A DNA stretch of 64,000 bases from Galactobacillus timonensis (GTDB lineage: Bacteria > Bacillota_I > Bacilli_A > Erysipelotrichales > Erysipelotrichaceae). The position numbers and the translations under genes were made by a program. Where the stretch lies: assembly GCF_900240265.1 (NCBI RefSeq), contig NZ_LT964739.1, positions 1,448,664 to 1,512,663 on the forward strand. Direction: 5' to 3'. Positions 59,036 to 64,000 of this stretch are shown here, piece after piece. The notes below the pieces were generated by a model. It was not told the origin of the DNA. It did not search any database and saw nothing but the letters and a program-made list of their open reading frames with translations. Each line of letters opens with the position of its first letter. Position 1 is the stretch's first letter.

Positions 59036-59241
59036 GCTTGACAGTGATGGAGAAGGGAATGTTTCATGAGCCCGGGTAGCGAGTCCGGATGGTGAAAGCG
59101 GACGGGGCGGGAAGCGTTCAGAAGGCCTCCGGAGTTGGCCGCAGTCCTGCGATAGAGGCGCAATGAGGCGGATGGATTGAGCATCCGTAAATAAGGGTGG
59201 TACCACGACGAGCGCTCGTCCCTTTGGGAGGCGCTTTTTTG
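59036..59241 (+). promoter_or_regulatory. T-box leader of lysS
   Basis: The T-box core AGGGTGGTACCACG lies at about 59194-59207. The terminator stem follows (GTCCC / GGGAGG and flanking pairs, then CTTTTTT ending about 59240), shortly before the lysS ribosome binding site. Upstream, GATGGAGAAGGG and a strongly paired CCGGGT/GGCC region form the Stem I area. An AAG in TTCAGAAGGCC is a plausible lysine specifier, unproven without folding. Uncharged tRNA-Lys should turn lysS on. Confidence 0.88.
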
Positions 59242-59255
59242 TGAGGAGAGAGATC

Positions 59256-60908
59256 ATGAGTGAAGAAGAAATGACCAAGGAAGAAAAGCAGCGTTTGAAG
59301 GAAGAACGGCGCAAGGCATTCGAAGCGGCGCATCCGGAACTTGCCGCAAAGCGCAAGGAAGCGGCCGAGAAGCGTGACAAGGTAAAGGAAAAGATTACGG
59401 CTGCGGTGCAGAATGCGCATGAAATGGATCTGTCGGATCAGGAGGCGGCACGCCGTCAGAAGATGGAGCAGCTGCGTGCCCAGGGAATTGATCCGTTTGG
59501 ACAGGCCTATGATCAGACGGACCATGCAGCAGATCTGCGTGCAAAGTATGGCGATGATTCTGCGGAAGATCTGGTGAAGGAAGATGTTCATGTTTCGATC
59601 GCCGGCCGCATCATGACGAAGCGGCGGATGGGCAAGCTTGGCTTTGTGACGCTGCTGGACCGTTCGGGCCGCATTCAGGTTGTAATCAATCAGCGGATTG
59701 TCGGTGATGCGGTATATGAGCTGTTCAAGTCGGCAGACCTGGGCGATATCATCGGCGTCAAGGGTGTCGTGATCAAGACGCAGACCGGAGAGCTTTCGGT
59801 GGAGGCGCATGATTATACGCATCTTTGCAAGGCGCTGCGTCCGCTGCCGGAGAAGTTCCATGGTCTACAGGATAAGGAAGAACGCTACCGCCGCCGTTAC
59901 CTCGATCTGATCATGAACGATCGTTCGCGTGAGATCGCAATGCTGAGGCCGCGGATCATTCGTGCCATTCAGCACTATATGGACAGCCAGGGCTATATTG
60001 AAGTTGAGACGCCGGTGCTGCAGCCGATTCTAGGCGGTGCCAATGCGCGTCCGTTTGTGACGCATCATAATGCGCTGGACAAGGATTTCTATCTGCGAAT
60101 TGCGACGGAGCTTCCTTTGAAGCGTCTGGTTGTCGGTGATCTGGAACGTGTCTATGAAATTGGCCGCGTGTTCCGCAATGAGGGCATGGATCTGAAGCAT
60201 AATCCGGAATTTACGACGATGGAGGCATACTGTGCCTATTCGGATCTGGAAGGGATGATGAAGCTGAACGAAGGTCTCTTCGAGAGCGTTGCCAATGAAG
60301 TGTTCCATCGTACAACATTCGAGTTCATGGGTAAGACCGTGAACCTGGCGGGACCTTACAAGCGCTGGAACATGGTCGATGCGGTCAAGGAAGTGACGGG
60401 TGTTGACTTCTGGCAGCCGATGAGTGTCGAAGATGCGCTGAAGCTGGCAAAGGAGCATAACGTTGAGGTTGCGCCGCATCAGCATACGGTTGGCAACATC
60501 ATTTCGCTGTTCTTTGATCAGTTCTGCGAGGACAAGATCGAGCAGCCGACCTTTGTCTGGGGTCATCCGATTGAGATTTCGCCGCTGGCCAAGAAGAATC
60601 CAAAGGATCCGCGGTTTACGCAGCGCTTTGAGCTTGAGATCATGGGCGTCGAATTCGATAACGCGTTCTCGGAGCTCAATGATCCGATTGACCAGCGCAA
60701 GCGGTTTGAAGATCAGCTGAAGGCAAAGGCAATGGGCGATGAAGAAGCTGCCGAAATGGATGAGGATTACGTCGAAGCTCTGGAGTATGGTCTGGCGCCG
60801 ACGGGCGGTATCGGTTTCGGCATTGACCGGCTTGTGATGTTACTGTGCGGATGCGACAGTATCCGTGATGTTCTCCTGTTCCCGACGATGAAGCCAAGAA
60901 GCGAATAA
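59256..60908 (+). CDS. lysS: Lysyl-tRNA synthetase, class II, with N-terminal charged helix extension
   Basis: Charges tRNA-Lys. The 550-residue protein has the OB domain (about 105-210, GRIMTKRRMGKLGFVTLLD) and the class II core: motif 1 ending in FIEVETP-type segment (YIEVETPVL), motif 2 VGDLERVYEIGRVFRNEG and motif 3 GIGFGIDRLVMLL. Before the usual start near DPFG there are about 65 extra residues, very rich in Lys, Glu and Arg (TKEEKQRLKEERRKAFEAAH...), predicted helical, as in many eukaryotic LysRS. ATG at 59256 has GAGGAGAG upstream, so the extension is translated. Confidence 0.96.
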   Translation: MSEEEMTKEEKQRLKEERRKAFEAAHPELAAKRKEAAEKRDKVKEKITAAVQNAHEMDLSDQEAARRQKMEQLRAQGIDPFGQAYDQTDHAADLRAKYGDDSAEDLVKEDVHVSIAGRIMTKRRMGKLGFVTLLDRSGRIQVVINQRIVGDAVYELFKSADLGDIIGVKGVVIKTQTGELSVEAHDYTHLCKALRPLPEKFHGLQDKEERYRRRYLDLIMNDRSREIAMLRPRIIRAIQHYMDSQGYIEVETPVLQPILGGANARPFVTHHNALDKDFYLRIATELPLKRLVVGDLERVYEIGRVFRNEGMDLKHNPEFTTMEAYCAYSDLEGMMKLNEGLFESVANEVFHRTTFEFMGKTVNLAGPYKRWNMVDAVKEVTGVDFWQPMSVEDALKLAKEHNVEVAPHQHTVGNIISLFFDQFCEDKIEQPTFVWGHPIEISPLAKKNPKDPRFTQRFELEIMGVEFDNAFSELNDPIDQRKRFEDQLKAKAMGDEEAAEMDEDYVEALEYGLAPTGGIGFGIDRLVMLLCGCDSIRDVLLFPTMKPRSE

Positions 60909-60948
60909 ACCGCATAACAAAGCCTGTTTTCTAAGATAATTGTAAAGA

Positions 60949-60970
60949 TTTACCAATTATTTACCAATTA
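60949..60970 (+). repeat. Tandem 11-bp repeat after lysS
   Basis: TTTACCAATTA occurs twice, directly adjoining (60949-60959 and 60960-60970). The 11-base period and TTTAC core resemble the PhoP boxes elsewhere in the window, but the sixth base is C, not A. It precedes the lysS terminator and the AT-rich island. Confidence 0.7.
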
Positions 60971-60989
60971 CTTGAAGAAGAGGTGTTGA

Positions 60990-61024
60990 CGGAGATGATC
61001 TACAAGTGGTCATCTTCGTTTTTG
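60990..61024 (+). terminator. Terminator of lysS
   Basis: CGGAGATGA / TCATCTTCG 9-bp stem (one G-T) with an 11-base loop, followed by TTTTTG. Confidence 0.85.
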
Positions 61025-61152
61025 TGTGGGATACATGGTAGCTTCGGTTATGGTATTTCGTCTGCTTGGGTTTGCTAGCAGTTGCGATTTGTAGGAAAAT
61101 AAAAAATAATGTTGTATTAATGCGATCAATGGATGGAGATGGGGGAATTCAA

Positions 61153-63264
61153 ATGGCAGTGTTGGATGATCTAATAAATCAGATAGAAGATAAGAAGCTG
61201 CGAGATCGTATCCGGTACGAAGTTGCCAGAGTGACAAAACAGAGAAAATTCGGCCTTGTTTTCGAAAATCATATTCCTGAATGTACACCGTTGTATGGAA
61301 CTGAAATCAAAAAAGGACGGACTGTTGCCCTGAAAAACGGAGAACTTAATGATTTGTATAACGTTGTCAGCATAGATGGCGACAATGTTCTGTGTCAGAA
61401 CAGAAAGAGCGGTGAAACAAGGCTGATGTCGGCTAACGACATTGTTGCTGTTGCAAAATTTGGTGATCCGATCTATCCATATTTACAGAAAATTGACAGT
61501 GTTGAAAATGCACCGGATAGCGATCTATGGCATACGCTGATCGAAGCAGACAACTACCATGCTCTGCAACTACTGGAGTATCTGTATGCCGGAAAGGTTG
61601 ACTGTATTTATATTGATCCTCCATATAACACTGGAGCTCGCGACTGGAAATATAACAACAACTATGTGGATAGTAATGATGCTTACAGACACAGTAAGTG
61701 GCTGTCGTTCATGGAAAAGCGTTTGAAGTTGGCGAAGAAGCTGTTGAATCCGAAAGACTCCGTGCTGATTGTTACAATCGATGAAAAGGAATATCTGCAT
61801 CTAGGAATGCTGCTGGAACAAATGTTTCCGGAAGCAAGGATTCAGATGATTTCAAGTGTCATTAACCCTAAAGGGACTGCAAGAAAGAATGAATTCAGTC
61901 GTGTAAACGAGTTCATTTATTTTGTGATGATCGGCAATTGTGAAATCTGCAAGACTGGTTCAGATATGCTCACCAAGGATATTTCTAATGATACCAATGT
62001 GCGCTGGAGAGGCTTTTTGAGAAACGGAAAAAAAGGTATCAGATCAGCAAATCCTGGATCATGGTATCCAATATATTTCAATGTCAGCGACGATACGTTT
62101 AATTCTGTCGGTGATACTGTTTATGAAAATGATCCTGTCCCAAAAGCGCCTGACGGAACATATGCTGTTTGGCCGCCTGTAAGACACGGTCAGGAATATA
62201 GCTGGGCAATGGTTCCGTCTACTTTTAGAGAACTATATAGGATCGGAGCTATCAAATTCGGTAAACCTGGTAAAGGCAAAGGTTGTTCGATTTCATATCT
62301 TACAAGTAATCAGCTTCAAGCAATAAAAGATGGGAAAATTATAGTTGCAGGTCATGATAATAACGGTTCGATGATCGTTAAATATTCTGATACATCGAAG
62401 ACGACGGCACCAAAGACTATATGGAATTTATCGACACATGACGCCGGAACATTTGGTACTAATGTTGTAAATGATATTATTTCTTCGAGAAATTTCACAT
62501 TTCCGAAGTCATTATATGCAGTGCACGATTGCATAAGGTTTTATACAGCAAATAAGCCCGACGCGTTGATTGTTGATTTCTTTGCCGGTAGTGGTACGAC
62601 GCTTCATGCTGTCAACTTGCTGAACGCAGAAGATGGAGGCCATCGCAGGTGTATTATGGTGACAAATAATGAAGTCTCTGACGCAGAAGCTAAGGTGCTT
62701 ACAAATAATGGCTATCACCCGGGCGACGAAGAATGGGAAAAGCTTGGTATTGCGAGATATGTTACATGGCCTCGCACGGTCTGCTCCATTAGAGGCCATA
62801 ATGTAGACGGGAATCCGTTGAAAGGCAATTATATTGGTCTAGACGGTCAGAAAGTTTCCGGGCAACCTATGTCTGATGGTTTCAAAGCTAACTGCATTTA
62901 CTTCAAGCTTGGCTTCCTTGATAAGAACACTGTTGCTCTTGGAAGGCAGTTCTGTGAACTTGTTCCGATTCTCTGGATGAAGGCTGGTGCTATCGGACCA
63001 TGTCCAGAACTAGACCCCAAGACGGTTCCTTCTATGCTGATGAGGCCAGGAAATCATTTTGCAATTCTTGTCAGGACTTCACATTTTGCGGATTTCAAAG
63101 AAAAATTGGCAGAACACCCTGAGATCAATACGGTATTTATTGTCACTGATTCACACGAGGAATATAGGGCGATCACATGCAATCTGAATGTTCCTCATAT
63201 CTATCAGCTGTACAGAGACTATCTTGATAATTTCAAGATCAATGGAAGGATTGATGAAGAATGA
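61153..63264 (+). CDS. DNA methyltransferase (beta-class, DPPY) of a type III-like restriction-modification system
   Basis: A 703-residue N6-adenine or N4-cytosine methylase. DPPYNTG is at Asp155 and the SAM-binding motif DFFAGSGTT near residue 477, in the order of the beta class like type III Mod. Before DPPY are about 150 residues: a helical start (DDLINQIEDKKLRDRIRYEV) and a beta-rich part (KKGRTVALKNGELNDLYNVVSIDGDNVLC) not usual in Mod. A target-recognition region lies between the motifs. The ATG at 61153 has GGGGG upstream. A helicase gene overlaps its stop (ATGA). Base composition is more AT-rich than the core genes, suggesting horizontal gain. Confidence 0.88.
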   Translation: MAVLDDLINQIEDKKLRDRIRYEVARVTKQRKFGLVFENHIPECTPLYGTEIKKGRTVALKNGELNDLYNVVSIDGDNVLCQNRKSGETRLMSANDIVAVAKFGDPIYPYLQKIDSVENAPDSDLWHTLIEADNYHALQLLEYLYAGKVDCIYIDPPYNTGARDWKYNNNYVDSNDAYRHSKWLSFMEKRLKLAKKLLNPKDSVLIVTIDEKEYLHLGMLLEQMFPEARIQMISSVINPKGTARKNEFSRVNEFIYFVMIGNCEICKTGSDMLTKDISNDTNVRWRGFLRNGKKGIRSANPGSWYPIYFNVSDDTFNSVGDTVYENDPVPKAPDGTYAVWPPVRHGQEYSWAMVPSTFRELYRIGAIKFGKPGKGKGCSISYLTSNQLQAIKDGKIIVAGHDNNGSMIVKYSDTSKTTAPKTIWNLSTHDAGTFGTNVVNDIISSRNFTFPKSLYAVHDCIRFYTANKPDALIVDFFAGSGTTLHAVNLLNAEDGGHRRCIMVTNNEVSDAEAKVLTNNGYHPGDEEWEKLGIARYVTWPRTVCSIRGHNVDGNPLKGNYIGLDGQKVSGQPMSDGFKANCIYFKLGFLDKNTVALGRQFCELVPILWMKAGAIGPCPELDPKTVPSMLMRPGNHFAILVRTSHFADFKEKLAEHPEINTVFIVTDSHEEYRAITCNLNVPHIYQLYRDYLDNFKINGRIDEE

Positions 63265-64000
63265 AAAATGTAAATCTATTTGATTTTCAGCTCAGTGCAG
63301 TTGATAACCTCCGCACGAAGATTGATATGGCTCATGCTGCGTGGACGATAGGACAGACACCGCAGGTTATTTCGTTCTCCGCACCGACAGGTTCGGGTAA
63401 AACAATAATCATGACAGCCTTGTTTGAGCAGATTCTGTTTGGCGATGCAACCCACGAAGCGGATCCTGCAGCCCGGTTCCTCTGGCTTTCCGATAGTCCT
63501 GATCTGAATGAACAGACAAGACTGAAAATTGAAAGCAAGTCTGATATGATCCGCATCAATCAGCTGGTTGATGTGGATCCCAGCTTTGCCGAGGACGAAC
63601 TGGAAGCTGGGTGCGTGTATTTCATCAACACGCAGAAGCTCGGCAAGGATAAGCAACTTACGACGGTATCCGATATGCGTCAGCACACGTTCTGGGAGAT
63701 TGTTGATCATACGGCAAAGGAACACCCTGGGCACTTGTATCTTGTCATTGATGAAGCACATAAAGGCACGAAGAATGACCGTGAAGCAAAGCAGGCCCAG
63801 TCTATTATGCAGAAGTTTGTGCTTGGCAGTGACGAAGACGGGATCGATGCACTTCCACTTATTATCGGCATATCGGCAACATCACGGCGCTTTGAACGTC
63901 TTGTCAACAATTCACTGTCCACGCTGAGCCGTGTGACTGTTTCGGCCGCAGAAGTCAGAGAATCCGGGTTGCTGAAGGATGATGTCGTCATGAATTATCC
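63261..64000 (+). CDS. DEAD/DEAH-box helicase, type III-like restriction subunit (C-terminus beyond window)
   Basis: At least 246 residues, truncated by the window end. It starts with ATG overlapping the methylase TGA. Walker A is SAPTGSGKTIIMTALFEQIL (about 41-60) and the DEAH box is VIDEAHKGT with Asp164; ISATSRRF is motif III. The preceding FDFQLSAVDNLRTKID matches the Q-motif region of Res proteins. In a type III-like system it is the ATP-driven translocase and nuclease; the nuclease part would be in the missing C-terminus. Confidence 0.88.
   Translation, partial: MKNVNLFDFQLSAVDNLRTKIDMAHAAWTIGQTPQVISFSAPTGSGKTIIMTALFEQILFGDATHEADPAARFLWLSDSPDLNEQTRLKIESKSDMIRINQLVDVDPSFAEDELEAGCVYFINTQKLGKDKQLTTVSDMRQHTFWEIVDHTAKEHPGHLYLVIDEAHKGTKNDREAKQAQSIMQKFVLGSDEDGIDALPLIIGISATSRRFERLVNNSLSTLSRVTVSAAEVRESGLLKDDVVMNY

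Noticed and set aside
1..64000. CRISPR array, rRNA operon, prophage or replication origin
   Set aside because: No regularly spaced repeats, rRNA sequence, phage structural genes or DnaA-box cluster were seen on either strand.

Overview
The window looks like chromosome from a low- to mid-GC Gram-positive anaerobe (Bacillota), most likely an Erysipelotrichaceae-type gut or oral bacterium. This is inference from gene content: T-box leaders on trpS and lysS, PyrR, a tilS-hpt-ftsH cluster, type II LysRS, an oxygen-independent (class III) ribonucleotide reductase, a desulfoferrodoxin-type superoxide reductase, PTS genes with a PRD regulator, and strong AGGAGG-type ribosome binding sites. No taxonomic marker gene is present.

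Layout. 1-2500 (minus strand): phosphate uptake operon pstS-pstC-pstA (pstA runs off the edge), with a tandem TTTACA PhoP box upstream. 2500-5200: trpS with its T-box, trmO, a desulfoferrodoxin and tRNA-Lys(CUU). 5490-10100: glyA, rhodanese and pyrR, then a PhoP/PhoR-like two-component system with its own PhoP boxes, which probably controls pst. 10285-14943: YgjP-like metallopeptidase, MscS channel, a possible small transcript, an ankyrin protein and an EF-G-like GTPase. 15023-16927: an IS200/IS605 element with tnpA, tnpB and hairpin ends. 16936-19063: MmcQ/YjbR-PUA-like protein and a decayed diguanylate cyclase. 19201-22075: GNAT, cardiolipin synthase and amidase. 22076-26967: a Crp/Fnr-type regulator divergent from a PhnD-PhnC-PhnE-PhnE-phosphoesterase operon, with a perfect 18-bp palindrome between them. 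27088-33884: patatin, PemK-like protein, an unrecognised coiled-coil protein, then tilS-hpt-ftsH. 34009-38755: a PTS operon (regulator, IIA, IIB, UlaA-type IIC, SIS protein). 38902-42033: a glycerophosphodiesterase/lipase fusion and a UMF1 transporter. 42123-45179: ECF sigma/anti-sigma pair and pepF. 45254-49248 (minus): membrane protein, GH2, hslO and dusB. 50103-52888: a Dcm-EcoRII-Vsr restriction-modification island whose methylase carries an N-terminal ribbon-helix-helix-like domain. 53235-57439: a MarR-radical SAM fusion (NrdG-like) with NrdD fused to a glutaredoxin-like domain. 57554-60908: tdk, a GlsB-like protein and lysS with T-box. 61153-64000: a second, more AT-rich modification/helicase system, truncated by the window end.

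The most interesting points are: protein fusions that join regulator to enzyme or two sequential enzymes (RHH-Dcm, MarR-NrdG, NrdD-glutaredoxin, GDPD-lipase); several genes whose start codon lies exactly where transcription should begin (candidate leaderless mRNAs); an isolated promoter-to-terminator small transcript; the Crp-like/Phn/phosphoesterase locus; and an unrecognised coiled-coil protein next to a PemK-like toxin fold. No CRISPR array, prophage or rRNA was seen.
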